DNA of 23,945 nucleotides from a virus, in IMG/VR virus record IMGVR_UViG_3300027763_000239, positions 1 to 23,945 of that record. One strand, given 5' to 3'. Shown here in pieces: positions 1 to 7,410 of this stretch. The notes beneath the pieces were generated by a model. The model had not been told where the DNA came from. It saw only the letters and a list, made by a program, of their open reading frames with translations, and did not search any database. The first letter of the stretch is position 1. Each line of letters opens with the position of its first letter. The position numbers and the translations under genes were made by a program.

Positions 1-825
1 ACCAGTTCCTCCACTTGCAACATTCAAGGTTCCTGCTAAAACAATACCACCTGCTGTAGGTGTACTTGGGGTAAAACCTGTACTTCCTGCACTGAATGTA
101 GCTACTCCAGAACCACTGATAATGGCTCCCCAAGAACCATTTGCATAGCCCTCGAAGGTAGCTGTACTGGTGTTATATCTTAGCGTTCCATTGGTTCCTG
201 CTCTTTGGGCAGTTGTACCTACTGGAACAGTAATTCCACCTGTGCCTGTTAACACTGGGTTGTCAGCAATTGCTATGGTTGGAGCACCACCAGAGGCATT
301 ACCATTAGTAATAGTAATTGAGTTAGTAGTACCTGTAATGGTTGTTTGGCTTACAACTGTTCCATTAACTGTTAGTAAGCCTATGCCTGAAACTGAGGCT
401 AAGTTAGCCACAATCCCTGACAAACTAATTGTAGGGTCACCACTAATACCACTGCCATTAGAGATAGAAAGACCTGAGCCAGATACAGCAACCGATCTGT
501 TGATCAATGTAGTTGAGCCTGTCTTGACTTGAAAGCCTGTTCCAGAGGTCACCAAGGCCAAAGGAGCACCAACCAAATTAATAGCAAAGGTAGAGCCTGC
601 ACCACCATCTACAGTGGTCATTCCTGCACCAGTAGTGATGTATCTAGATGCACCCAGAGCAACTGTGGCCTGAGTCATCAAGAAGGGGTATGTAGACAGG
701 TTAGAGGTAGCTTGAATGGCTCCTGTGGTAGTCTGTACAGTTACGCCATTCTGAACGACTGGGACTGCCTCTGTGCCTGTTAGAGCACTTGCTGTTGGTA
801 ATTGCGTGATGGTTACATTTGCCAT
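1..825 (-). CDS. Tail-fibre-like protein, N-terminal part (cut by the window edge)
   Basis: The frame is open from an ATG at 825 to position 1, giving 275 residues with no stop, so the C-terminus lies outside the window. AGGA sits 7 bases before the ATG, which follows the upstream stop after one base. The protein is rich in Ser, Thr, Gly and Val and has almost no charged segments, as in beta-structured fibres. It opens with MANVTITQLPTASALTGTE, which resembles the virion-attachment start of many phage fibre or appendage proteins. A beta repeat appears twice (SISNGSGISGDPTISLS and SITITNGNASGGAPTIAI). A later stretch, LRYNTSTATFEGYANGSWG, is of a type common in phage tail fibres. Its place after the adaptor gene fits a tail or receptor-contact role. 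Receptor and exact family cannot be told without the C-terminus. Confidence 0.8.
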   Translation of the reverse strand, partial: MANVTITQLPTASALTGTEAVPVVQNGVTVQTTTGAIQATSNLSTYPFLMTQATVALGASRYITTGAGMTTVDGGAGSTFAINLVGAPLALVTSGTGFQVKTGSTTLINRSVAVSGSGLSISNGSGISGDPTISLSGIVANLASVSGIGLLTVNGTVVSQTTITGTTNSITITNGNASGGAPTIAIADNPVLTGTGGITVPVGTTAQRAGTNGTLRYNTSTATFEGYANGSWGAIISGSGVATFSAGSTGFTPSTPTAGGIVLAGTLNVASGGTG

Positions 826-826
826 G

Positions 827-1174
827 TCATTGTCCTGCTGATGGACTCAAAGTGTCCAAGTTACCATTTTGTTGTGGAGTCTGAGTATTTTGTTCTGGAG
901 ACAAGTCCCACTGAGTAGTCCCTGTGGTCTCAATTGCGTCTGGAACAACTGCAATACTATCATCTGGGCGAGGAAAGCGTATGTTAATTTTCTCTGTAGG
1001 ACGTGCGGCCAACCGATAGGGATCTAACTGATCTGCACAGCCTTGGTCACAGACCCGAAGTCCGGGAAAGTTCGGATCGTTCCTCATCACCGAATGAGCA
1101 CGTTTCATCTTGCACCTATCGCAAATTGCAATAGATAATGTTGCGTTGCCAAGAGTATCGAGGAAGATTCCCAT
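827..1174 (-). CDS. Small zinc-knuckle neck-region protein, 115 aa
   Basis: It carries four cysteines in a CxxC-x20-CxxxC arrangement (C18, C21, C42, C46) that could bind one zinc ion. The N-terminus MGIFLDTLGN and the segment DPYRLAARPTEKINIRFPRP resemble a conserved phage protein usually found next to the adaptor gene; this is from memory, and its function is not known to me. The C-terminal third is Gln-, Thr- and Pro-rich and probably disordered. The start is the ATG at 1174, two bases after the adaptor stop, with AAGG just upstream inside the adaptor's end. Position between adaptor and fibre suggests a small virion or assembly protein of the neck or tail (inference). Confidence 0.8.
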   Translation of the reverse strand: MGIFLDTLGNATLSIAICDRCKMKRAHSVMRNDPNFPGLRVCDQGCADQLDPYRLAARPTEKINIRFPRPDDSIAVVPDAIETTGTTQWDLSPEQNTQTPQQNGNLDTLSPSAGQ

Positions 1175-1176
1175 GA

Positions 1177-2250
1177 TTACCTTGTGTAGACTGAAATGTT
1201 TGGGGCAAAATACTCAGGACTTTTGTCCCTTTCTTCTTGCTCCACATCGTAGAGAAACTTATCAGCCATTTTCTCTAAGTAACCTATACGATCAGCTTGA
1301 ATAGTAGGCAGTTCTAAGCTCATTCTGTGAGCTAACATAAAGATTACTGCCTCATACCATCTCTGAGGTATAGCTAACTGACCAGAGAGAGATCCAACGT
1401 CTTGAATATAGGCTGAATACCATACAGTCATCTGTACAAAATAAGTATTTGGCACAGGCCATAGAGCCAGAGTAGGATATGGGATGTTTCGCTCGTAGTA
1501 AAACTGGAAAGGTTGATTGGCAGTGAAGTTTTTGTTAGGCAGATTGGTGTAATCGTCCCTATTTAGCCTAGACATCGTAATCTCACGACTGTTGTTGCCA
1601 AAGTAAAGCTCACGAAGGGCTAGAGTGGTGCCTCCAGTGGCTTGAATTCTGTAGTAAGCGACGTTGGCCCCGGGGTCTATATCTTGCCACACCCACTGCA
1701 AATCAGTCACAGCAACACTAGTACCAGTGTATAGCGTAGTCCATGTTGTCCCATCACTCGAACTCTGTAGCGTGTAGTTCCAAGTTGCACTACCACCACC
1801 AGAAACATAAGGCATAAACCCAATAGAGCCAATATACTGTGGGTCATTGGTTCCATAAACTATTGCAAAATTTCCATTTGCAGAAGATTGTTGGGCATAT
1901 GTGTTTACATTTCCATCATAGATGTTTGCAACTGAACCACCTGCACTAGAGGTGTAGTTTCCATTGGGTCTAGCCATTGTTCTATACAGTACATTTAAAA
2001 CATCATTTGCCCCTGCAGGCAAGTTGTACATATATTGATTAGCATTTAATCCAAGGACTAACTTAGTTACAGCAAAGTACTGAATTCCTCTGTTCATCAT
2101 GTTGGATAGGAGGAAGTACAGGTTTTCTCGTGCGGCTATCTGCTGTTCAGAAGTAATCTCCTCAGCCAACTTCCCACACCTACGCACAGCGTGATCAATA
2201 ACTGTCTGTACGCTGACAACTGTTTGACCTGTTGTACCTGAAAACGCCAT
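1177..2250 (-). CDS. Head-tail adaptor (P22 gp4 / T7 gp11-like) with inserted discoidin-like domain
   Basis: The two ends look like the helical short-tailed-phage adaptor that attaches below the portal: residues 1-95 (VQTVIDHAVRRCGKLAEEIT, then LYFLLSNMMNRGIQ) and 220-357 (REITMSRLNRDDYTNLP, and IPQRWYEAVIFMLAHRMSLE). Between them, residues about 96-219 form a separate beta-rich domain with features of the F5/8 type C or CBM32 fold: DGNVNT near the start, WNYTLQSSSDGTTWTTL in the middle, and AYYRIQATGGTTLALREL at the end. Family adaptors are typically about 160-230 residues, so the 357-residue length is explained by this insert. The insert may bind sugar on the virion surface or host (inference). 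TAAGGA before the ATG supports the start. The adaptor call is firm in outline; the insert call rests on motif pattern. Confidence 0.82.
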   Translation of the reverse strand: MAFSGTTGQTVVSVQTVIDHAVRRCGKLAEEITSEQQIAARENLYFLLSNMMNRGIQYFAVTKLVLGLNANQYMYNLPAGANDVLNVLYRTMARPNGNYTSSAGGSVANIYDGNVNTYAQQSSANGNFAIVYGTNDPQYIGSIGFMPYVSGGGSATWNYTLQSSSDGTTWTTLYTGTSVAVTDLQWVWQDIDPGANVAYYRIQATGGTTLALRELYFGNNSREITMSRLNRDDYTNLPNKNFTANQPFQFYYERNIPYPTLALWPVPNTYFVQMTVWYSAYIQDVGSLSGQLAIPQRWYEAVIFMLAHRMSLELPTIQADRIGYLEKMADKFLYDVEQEERDKSPEYFAPNISVYTR

Positions 2251-2259
2251 GATTTATCC

Positions 2260-2613
2260 TTACCAACAGTTTTTGTGCTTAGAGTTTTTCTCTACAGAAT
2301 TAACTTTGCAATGCTTTAAGCTAATTTGCCCACCATTTTTCTTGGTTTGCGTAAAAGTTCCATCAGCATTGAAAGTTCCACCAGTAGGAATACTGTTTTC
2401 ATTCTCTGCTACAAGCTCTCTTTTACTCAACCATTTTTTAGTTGCTTCAGCATTTAAAGCATTAGCTGTTTTGGCATCTTCTGGACGAGGTTTAAAGCCC
2501 ATTCCTGCACCACGATTATCTCCTTTTACATAGGAAATAAGTTGATGCTCATACATTTTATCTGGGTCTCTAGCATCTCCAAATGCCCCAATAGATGATA
2601 AACCTGTTGCCAT
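2260..2613 (-). CDS. Hypothetical 117-aa protein with KKNGGQI motif and Cys-Trp C-terminus
   Basis: A small hydrophilic protein of no function known to me. The middle (GAGMGFKPRPEDAKTANALN) looks conserved-phage-like from memory. Residues 91-97 read KKNGGQI, a variant of the Gly-Gly motif seen in neighbouring genes. A Lys-, His- and Cys-containing tail follows (LKHCKVNSVEKNSKHKNCW, residues 99-117). The only cysteines are C102 and C116, both in this tail. AAAGGA before the ATG at 2613 supports the start. The gene sits in a run of small basic proteins between the KGG-repeat gene and the adaptor, so it may be a minor virion component (inference). Confidence 0.78.
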   Translation of the reverse strand: MATGLSSIGAFGDARDPDKMYEHQLISYVKGDNRGAGMGFKPRPEDAKTANALNAEATKKWLSKRELVAENENSIPTGGTFNADGTFTQTKKNGGQISLKHCKVNSVEKNSKHKNCW

Positions 2614-2622
2614 GATATTCCT

Positions 2623-2874
2623 TTACCAACCTGAGCAATTCCAACGCTTTAAAGATGCCTTTGCTCTTGGTGCATCCCCTTTAGCGTGTTCAACTACTCC
2701 TGACATCCTTGCACAAAATGAATCTTTCCTAGCACCACCCTGAGGCTGTGGAGCCTTTAAATGGCTACCAGTCTCTCTGTTGTACTTAGCCCTACCCTTG
2801 GCAGTCAAACCTGCTCCTTTGCTTACAGGGAGCTTCTCGCCACGTCCTATAGCTAATGAAGGATTCTTTGCCAT
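2623..2874 (-). CDS. Small basic phage protein (DUF6321-like), 83 aa
   Basis: Residues 22-76 (GLTAKGRAKYNRETGSHLK, then GARKDSFCARMSGV, then KGDAPRAKASLKRW) match my memory of a short conserved phage domain listed as DUF6321, whose function is unknown. The protein is strongly basic. I chose the ATG at 2874, which overlaps the previous gene's stop as TAATG, over a TTG at 2883 that would add three residues. It ends WNCSGW, so like its two neighbours it finishes with a Cys near the end and a terminal Trp. Cysteines are C54 and C80. A basic, compact protein of this kind could contact DNA or capsid, but nothing in the sequence decides this. Confidence 0.78.
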   Translation of the reverse strand: MAKNPSLAIGRGEKLPVSKGAGLTAKGRAKYNRETGSHLKAPQPQGGARKDSFCARMSGVVEHAKGDAPRAKASLKRWNCSGW

Positions 2875-3173
2875 TACCAACAAGGGCAGACTTTCCCACC
2901 CTCCTTATGTTTAGCAGTCTTAGCTGATTGTTTGAAAGCTTGTGAAGTAGGAGCACCCTCGGAGCCTACTTTACGCATTTTCTCACCAGAGCCTTTAGAA
3001 ATACGTTCTTGTTTTGCATGGATGTTGGCATAAAGTCCACCTTTGGCAAACTTCTTACCCTCATCAGCCTTTACAAACTCCTTGCCTACCTTTTGTGGAA
3101 CACCACCATAACCACCCTTGGTGTGGGCAGATATTTCCATTAGTTTATGTTGAGCAGGTGATTTGCTTGGCAT
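2874..3173 (-). CDS. Small basic conserved phage protein, 99 aa, with KGG motifs and CPCW end
   Basis: Two stretches look like conserved phage motifs from memory. Residues 3-39 contain SKSPAQHKLM and VPQKVGKEFVKADEG. Residues 47-86 contain LYANIHAKQERISKGSGEKM and GAPTSQAFKQSAKTAK. I know of no function. Lys is very abundant. Gly-Gly motifs occur at FAKGGLY (residues 42-48) and KEGGKV (90-95), and the protein ends CPCW, where both of its only cysteines lie. The start ATG at 3173 is two bases after the upstream stop; its ribosome binding site is weak, so coupling to the previous gene is likely. The next gene's start overlaps this stop. Confidence 0.78.
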   Translation of the reverse strand: MPSKSPAQHKLMEISAHTKGGYGGVPQKVGKEFVKADEGKKFAKGGLYANIHAKQERISKGSGEKMRKVGSEGAPTSQAFKQSAKTAKHKEGGKVCPCW

Positions 3174-3175
3174 GA

Positions 3176-3595
3176 TTAACCCAAAGGATTAACGTAATGT
3201 TTTTGCATCTCAAGAACAATAGTGTATGTATCTCCTGCACCACCATCTAAAGTAGTAAAAGAAATAGATCCAGTTTTTCCTGATCCTGAATTGTTTGTCA
3301 ATCCACCAAATTTTGAATAATCTTGGGTATAAGAATTGTTCTGGGGGATTGTCTCAATGACTACAGGTGCTGTTGCAACCCAATTCATCTGAACCTCAAG
3401 TCCATGCGTCAATGCAGTAACTTTAAGAATGCTTACAGCATCACAAGCACCACCTGCATTAGATGCAGTTAAATTTGCAGGGTTAACTTTTACTACAGCA
3501 GATTCATTTTCTGTAGTACTCATTGATGCATAGAATTTCATAATAGCGATTCTCTCGCCATCAAATATTGTTTGTGATGTGGCTGTTATTGTCAT
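3176..3595 (-). CDS. Beta-rich probable minor structural protein, 139 aa
   Basis: The sequence alternates Thr, Ser, Val and Ile, and has no catalytic motif I recognise. It begins MTITATSQTIFDGERIAIMK and contains strand-like stretches such as LEVQMNWVATAPVVIETI and GSISFTTLDGGAGDTYTIVL. This fits a small beta-sandwich, such as a capsid or neck decoration protein (inference). The frame could start four codons earlier at a TTG (3607), but I prefer the ATG at 3595, which has GGGA six bases upstream. A stable hairpin lies just upstream at 3614-3633. The motif TTLDGGAGDT is close to TTVDGGAGST in the fibre-like gene at the left edge. Confidence 0.75.
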   Translation of the reverse strand: MTITATSQTIFDGERIAIMKFYASMSTTENESAVVKVNPANLTASNAGGACDAVSILKVTALTHGLEVQMNWVATAPVVIETIPQNNSYTQDYSKFGGLTNNSGSGKTGSISFTTLDGGAGDTYTIVLEMQKHYVNPLG

Positions 3596-3613
3596 AATAA
3601 TTCCCAATGAAGA

Positions 3614-3633
3614 GTGGGAGCCTTAGCCCCCAC
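3614..3633 (-). other. RNA hairpin between the KGG-repeat gene and the 139-aa gene
   Basis: On the minus strand an 8-base-pair stem (one G-U pair) with a TAAG loop lies 6 bases after the stop codon of the 390-aa gene. What follows is TCTTCATTGGG, which is not a T-run. I therefore call it a stable hairpin rather than a terminator. It could protect the upstream message or attenuate the following genes (inference). Confidence 0.6.
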
Positions 3634-3638
3634 CTTAC

Positions 3639-4811
3639 TTAACACTTAATACTACCACCACGTTTTTTCTGTGGTGGAGAAACTGTTATTGATTCCTTGC
3701 TCTTAGTAACACTGCCTGCAGGTTTAGTTTCACCCATACCCATCAGCTTTTTTGCACCTTGGTATATATTGGAAGGGATATTTCTAAGGTACTTAGCCAT
3801 ATCCATATCTTCGTTATATGTACCATTGAGAGTTCTGTCAAAAGCACCTTTAGATAAATCATTTACTGGAGGCTTTGAGACAGCACTGCCTTCTTCACCA
3901 TTAAACTTCATGACCTTGCCACCCTTTTTAAAGGTGCCAGATAATTGGTTTATGTGAACTGGCTTAGATGCAGGCTTGTTACCTTGAGGCATTGCCACAG
4001 CAGAACCAGTGTTATTAACACTGCCCCCCATGGCGAAGTGCTTTTTTGAAGCACCACCTTTCTTGTACCCACCACCATTGGACTCTTTAACAGCACCAGT
4101 TGTTGTGTTGGTCACGCCCTTAGGAGTTCCCACAACATTGTCAACAGCGTACTTATCTACTCCACCACCAGTGTTATATTTGGCTTTTCCACCCTTTTTA
4201 AAACCACCTGCGTTGGACATTCTTACGCCACCAGTACCATGTGCAGAGTCAGGCTTGGCTTGATCAACCTTGGTATTGACGTAGTCACCAGAAGAAGTCT
4301 CTGAGTTAATAGAGCCACCCTTCTTGTAACCACCTCCATTGCCTTCCTTGACAGAACCAGTACCATGAGCACTGTCTTTCTTAGAGGTATGAACCATAGT
4401 CGTATCACCTGACGCTTGTCCACCTGACTTTAGACCCTTGTGAGCCTTACTAGCCTTCATGGATTCATGGTGCTTGAGTTCTTTCTCAACCTTGCCCATT
4501 TCTGCCATTTCTTCCTTGTGAACTTTTGAAGACTCCATCTCTCCACCCTTTTTCATCATAGGTGTAGGCATAGCAGGAGGCATGGCTGTCATAGCCTTAC
4601 GCCTCATAGCCATTGGAGGACGCTTAGGAGCCATAGCCATCATAGCAGGAGGCATTCCACGAGCCATCATTGGCCCAGTCATACCCCCATCCATCATCTT
4701 ATGACCATGTTCTTCCTTCTTCTTCATGGAGACGTGACCACCTTTTTTGAGCTTCAGTTCAACTGAAGGCTCAGTGGTCTCCATTTTTACCATTGGTTTA
4801 AATTGACCCAT
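3639..4811 (-). CDS. KGG-repeat protein, 390 aa, with Met/Pro-rich N-terminal region
   Basis: I do not recognise a named family. The protein has nine Gly-Gly motifs, mostly KKGG followed by a small or hydrophobic residue: residues 22-25, 87-90, 128-131, 163-166, 205-208, 250-253, 260-263, 295-298 and 383-386. Residues 39-92 are extremely rich in Met and Pro, with about 17 Met in 54 residues. Residues 142-298 hold about four degenerate units of the type SAHGTGxVxxxNxGGxKKGG. Residues 345-357 (IPSNIYQGAKKLM) resemble LPSRMYEGAKQLV in the 1987-aa protein. The only cysteine is the last residue (GGSIKC). AGGAGG five bases before the ATG predicts strong translation. It lies after the capsid genes. 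A virion role, perhaps inside the head, is inference. Confidence 0.85.
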   Translation of the reverse strand: MGQFKPMVKMETTEPSVELKLKKGGHVSMKKKEEHGHKMMDGGMTGPMMARGMPPAMMAMAPKRPPMAMRRKAMTAMPPAMPTPMMKKGGEMESSKVHKEEMAEMGKVEKELKHHESMKASKAHKGLKSGGQASGDTTMVHTSKKDSAHGTGSVKEGNGGGYKKGGSINSETSSGDYVNTKVDQAKPDSAHGTGGVRMSNAGGFKKGGKAKYNTGGGVDKYAVDNVVGTPKGVTNTTTGAVKESNGGGYKKGGASKKHFAMGGSVNNTGSAVAMPQGNKPASKPVHINQLSGTFKKGGKVMKFNGEEGSAVSKPPVNDLSKGAFDRTLNGTYNEDMDMAKYLRNIPSNIYQGAKKLMGMGETKPAGSVTKSKESITVSPPQKKRGGSIKC

Positions 4812-4823
4812 GTTGGCCTCCTA

Positions 4824-5804
4824 TTAGGATACTAAGTTTTGGTTAACACCAAGAGCACCAGTGCGAGTAGCATTGGGGCCAACTGCAATGGCAGGCAACA
4901 AAATACCCATCACTGTACGATTGATACCATCAGATGCTGTAGCAGGAACATATGTACCCCTTACGTCACCAGTGGTAGTTGTTGCAGTGGCAGTGTCTGC
5001 GGCTACTGCTGTGCCTGTATCCTGAGCCAATGCGTTGTTAGTTTTAACACTTGAAATATATGCTATGTTAAACACACGAACTGGCAAACCAAGGATGTCA
5101 GTGGTACCAATAGCAATCGTTGCACCCAAAGCACCAGAAATGGTAGCTGATAGGACTGTAAAGAAAGCCTTCTTACCTTTAACAGTAGTTGATTGAACAG
5201 TACCTGTAGCAATTGATTCACTCATAGGTTGACCATAATAGTCATAACCAGTGATTACCACGTTTCTGTTGGTAAGAGTACCAGTACCAGAAACAATGCT
5301 CAATGCACGAGGACAGTCAAGTTGCAACACTGTTTGACCATATGTATTAACAACAGACTTTACTGAAGTTCCTGCAGTCAATGCAATGGTAGAAGATGTT
5401 GTTTGAGCCAAAGCAATGTTATTTGCAATCAATGTTTGAGGAACGATGTCCCACACATAGATACGACCTAATGGGCCAATACCTAAGTCCATAGGAGCAG
5501 GGTCATCAAATACAATGTTGGTATGAGCAGTCATTGCTGTGCTTGATGCAGTTACTGATTGGTTAATGGTATATGTACCAGTACCACCAGTTCCTGTGCC
5601 AAAGGCAGTAATGTAAGTACCATCAGTTACGCTTGTCCCATCAACATACATACCAACAACAATCGGTGCTCCTGACAAAAGAGCAGTGACAGTCAATGTC
5701 GTAGTTGCCATTGAGCCAGTGAAAGTTGCAGTGTAGGGGCGAATTCCTGTACCCATGTAAGTCTGGGCAGGGCCTAAGAATAGGTCATCTGAAAATTGAG
5801 GCAT
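4824..5804 (-). CDS. Beta-rich structural protein, 326 aa, with inserted Gly/Thr-rich module
   Basis: Residues 1-24 and 94-326 look like a conserved phage structural protein, with segments such as [54 protein letters not shown] and DILGLPVRV. Between them, residues about 25-93 form a distinct Thr/Gly-rich beta module ending [15 protein letters not shown]. From memory, this type of module recurs in phage fibres and bacterial surface proteins. The gene follows the capsid gene after a terminator, so it is probably expressed at a lower level than capsid. GGAG eight bases before the ATG supports the start. Likely a head fibre, decoration or neck protein (inference). The low charge and lack of enzymatic motifs support a structural role. 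Confidence 0.78.
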   Translation of the reverse strand: MPQFSDDLFLGPAQTYMGTGIRPYTATFTGSMATTTLTVTALLSGAPIVVGMYVDGTSVTDGTYITAFGTGTGGTGTYTINQSVTASSTAMTAHTNIVFDDPAPMDLGIGPLGRIYVWDIVPQTLIANNIALAQTTSSTIALTAGTSVKSVVNTYGQTVLQLDCPRALSIVSGTGTLTNRNVVITGYDYYGQPMSESIATGTVQSTTVKGKKAFFTVLSATISGALGATIAIGTTDILGLPVRVFNIAYISSVKTNNALAQDTGTAVAADTATATTTTGDVRGTYVPATASDGINRTVMGILLPAIAVGPNATRTGALGVNQNLVS

Positions 5805-5835
5805 TTTGTCTTCTCCTTGAAAAGCTTGACAAGTT

Positions 5836-5870
5836 AATAAAAAAATAGGGAGAGGTTTGACCCCCTCCCT
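5836..5870 (-). terminator. Intrinsic terminator after the major capsid gene
   Basis: Read on the minus strand, a 9-base-pair stem (one G-U pair) spans 5847-5870 with a 6-base loop, and is followed by ATTTTTTTATT. It begins 8 bases past the capsid stop codon. The stem is GC-rich and the T-run is intact, so this is a strong rho-independent terminator by pattern. It probably lowers transcription of the downstream genes relative to capsid rather than ending the operon, because the next gene starts only 32 bases further on and no clear promoter is seen. Confidence 0.85.
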
Positions 5871-5878
5871 TTCTAGGC

Positions 5879-6793
5879 TTAAACGCCTGCTGTACCGTAA
5901 AGGGCACGAGGATCGGTGAAGCCGGGGATATAACGCTCTGTAGCTTTATATCTCATGCTGTCCGTCTCGAAGTCACCTTCCATTGTCTTCTCCAAACGTC
6001 TACGCATTAAGAGCTTCATGCCCTCAGGAGCGTCAGTCTGTACCCACCATGCAGTGGCAGAAGTCAATCTGGAGATGACTGCGGCACCCTCGTCAATCAA
6101 ACCAATAGACTTAATTGGATTCAAGTCATTGTTTGCTGTACCAGTACGCAACACAGATTTCAACAGTACTTCAGCTTGGAAGATATTGCCGGGGGCCACA
6201 ACGAGTTGTCGTGGAACCAAACGAATCTTCTTACCATTGTTGTCCACAGCTTGGCGAATCTGAATCAACATCTGTTCAAGAGATGTTTGAGACAGATTAG
6301 CTGATGTAGCCAATTGGTTGCTGAAAGTACCACTCACGATTGGGTGAGCAGTGCTGATCAACGATACGCCATCACCACCAACATAAGAACTATTGAAGGC
6401 TCTGTTCAAAATATTTGCACAGAGAGTTTCTTTAGTCTCAATCAATGACTGAGCGAGATGTCGAGCATACACTTGACCAATACGAATATGGTCACCGTCT
6501 TCAACCAACACTTTGGTCAATGCGAAGGCGAGGCCATACACATTGTATACATAGCGTTGGAGGAAGAGTACACCACCTTGCTGATAGGACACTGGTGTTC
6601 CATCAGGCAGTTGGGGTGCGGCTCCAAATCCATAAAGGACTGGCTCTTCGTGGTAGTTTCTAGGAATGCCCTCTTGTTCACGAAAAACACGAGACCATTC
6701 ATCTTGTCGGAGGTCATAAACGCCATCAAAGCACTCATTCAAAATGGGTTCAACGATGGATCTAAAGTCCGTACTTCGCATTGGTGCGGCCAT
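5879..6793 (-). CDS. Major capsid protein (HK97-fold type, 304 aa)
   Basis: The sequence matches the pattern of HK97-fold major capsid proteins from memory. It has an N-terminal helical part ([20 protein letters not shown]), a central domain with [20 protein letters not shown] at residues 137-156, and a spine-like helix ([19 protein letters not shown]). Later segments [19 protein letters not shown] and [18 protein letters not shown] are also typical. There is no long N-terminal delta domain; a separate scaffold gene lies upstream. AAGGAGG eight bases before the ATG is one of the best ribosome binding sites in the window, and the gene ends at an intrinsic terminator, both consistent with very high expression. 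Exact subfamily is not decided. Confidence 0.88.
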   Translation of the reverse strand: MAAPMRSTDFRSIVEPILNECFDGVYDLRQDEWSRVFREQEGIPRNYHEEPVLYGFGAAPQLPDGTPVSYQQGGVLFLQRYVYNVYGLAFALTKVLVEDGDHIRIGQVYARHLAQSLIETKETLCANILNRAFNSSYVGGDGVSLISTAHPIVSGTFSNQLATSANLSQTSLEQMLIQIRQAVDNNGKKIRLVPRQLVVAPGNIFQAEVLLKSVLRTGTANNDLNPIKSIGLIDEGAAVISRLTSATAWWVQTDAPEGMKLLMRRRLEKTMEGDFETDSMRYKATERYIPGFTDPRALYGTAGV

Positions 6794-6806
6794 GGTTCAG
6801 TCCTCC

Positions 6807-7388
6807 TTATGCTACTGAGGTGAAGTTACCAAAGAATTGTGAATAAGCATTCACTACTCTAAGCACTACATATGAATCACCCCATGCATTATCTGGATAG
6901 GGGGCTATATCAACAACTCTCATGTCACCTTGTGAACCACTACCAATTGCTGTTGATACACCTAAGGTGCAAGCAGACAAGCCAGTAGTAGTAGAACCTG
7001 CATTAATATTAGAGAAGTTGTACTCAATACCAATAGAGGTTTGAGCGATGGTTGCATCTGATTGAATTTCATAAACGATATTGTTATCGTTGTAGAAATA
7101 GGCCACACATGAACCTGTGATGAAAGTAGTACTGGCAGGCCAATAGTTACTTACACGTCTACGACCAGTGGAATCAGTCCACTCAACACCTGCGAAAGCC
7201 CCAGACCATGCGGCTCCTGCAGTAGCGAGAATGATGACACCTGCTGACGCACTGTATTTTACTGGCTGACCCTTCAAAATGTTTGAAGAGTAACCAGACG
7301 TAATTCCATTGGCTAACGCCTGTGCACGATCCAGACCAGAAGGGTGGAACGCAGGACGTAAGCCGAATGGAGCGTTAGTTGCTGACAT
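6807..7388 (-). CDS. Probable capsid decoration protein, 193 aa
   Basis: It lies directly upstream of the capsid gene. It begins NAPFGLRPAFHPSG, a start I associate with small phage structural proteins next to the capsid gene. The rest is beta-rich with many Ser, Thr, Gly and Ala residues and no enzymatic motif. Stretches such as ILKGQPVKYSASAGVIILAT and GAFAGVEWTDSTGRRRVSNY suggest a compact beta fold. AAGGAG five bases before the ATG supports the start, and good translation is expected. Head decoration or stabilisation is inference from position and composition. Confidence 0.7.
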   Translation of the reverse strand: MSATNAPFGLRPAFHPSGLDRAQALANGITSGYSSNILKGQPVKYSASAGVIILATAGAAWSGAFAGVEWTDSTGRRRVSNYWPASTTFITGSCVAYFYNDNNIVYEIQSDATIAQTSIGIEYNFSNINAGSTTTGLSACTLGVSTAIGSGSQGDMRVVDIAPYPDNAWGDSYVVLRVVNAYSQFFGNFTSVA

Positions 7389-7410
7389 AATAACTCCTTG
7401 TTAAAAATCC

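Noticed and set aside
170-783. Plus-strand open frames across the left end
   Set aside because: They lie opposite the continuous fibre-like frame on the minus strand, have Pro/Val- or Ser/Gly/Cys-heavy composition, and lack the operon context of the minus-strand genes.
3918-4388. Tandem repeats in the KGG-repeat gene as a CRISPR array or DNA-level repeat
   Set aside because: The units are degenerate in DNA and conserved mainly in protein, with no regular spacers; they are coding repeats.
3697-4423. Open frames in other frames across the KGG-repeat gene (3697-3957, 4009-4263 on plus; 4223-4423 on minus)
   Set aside because: Shadows of a low-complexity repeat gene. The main frame has the strong ribosome binding site and meaningful repeats.
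3639-4811. KGG-repeat protein as a stress-induced YciG-type KGG protein
   Set aside because: That family has a longer conserved unit around its KGG, with a GFGAMD-type segment, which is not present here; only the three letters agree.
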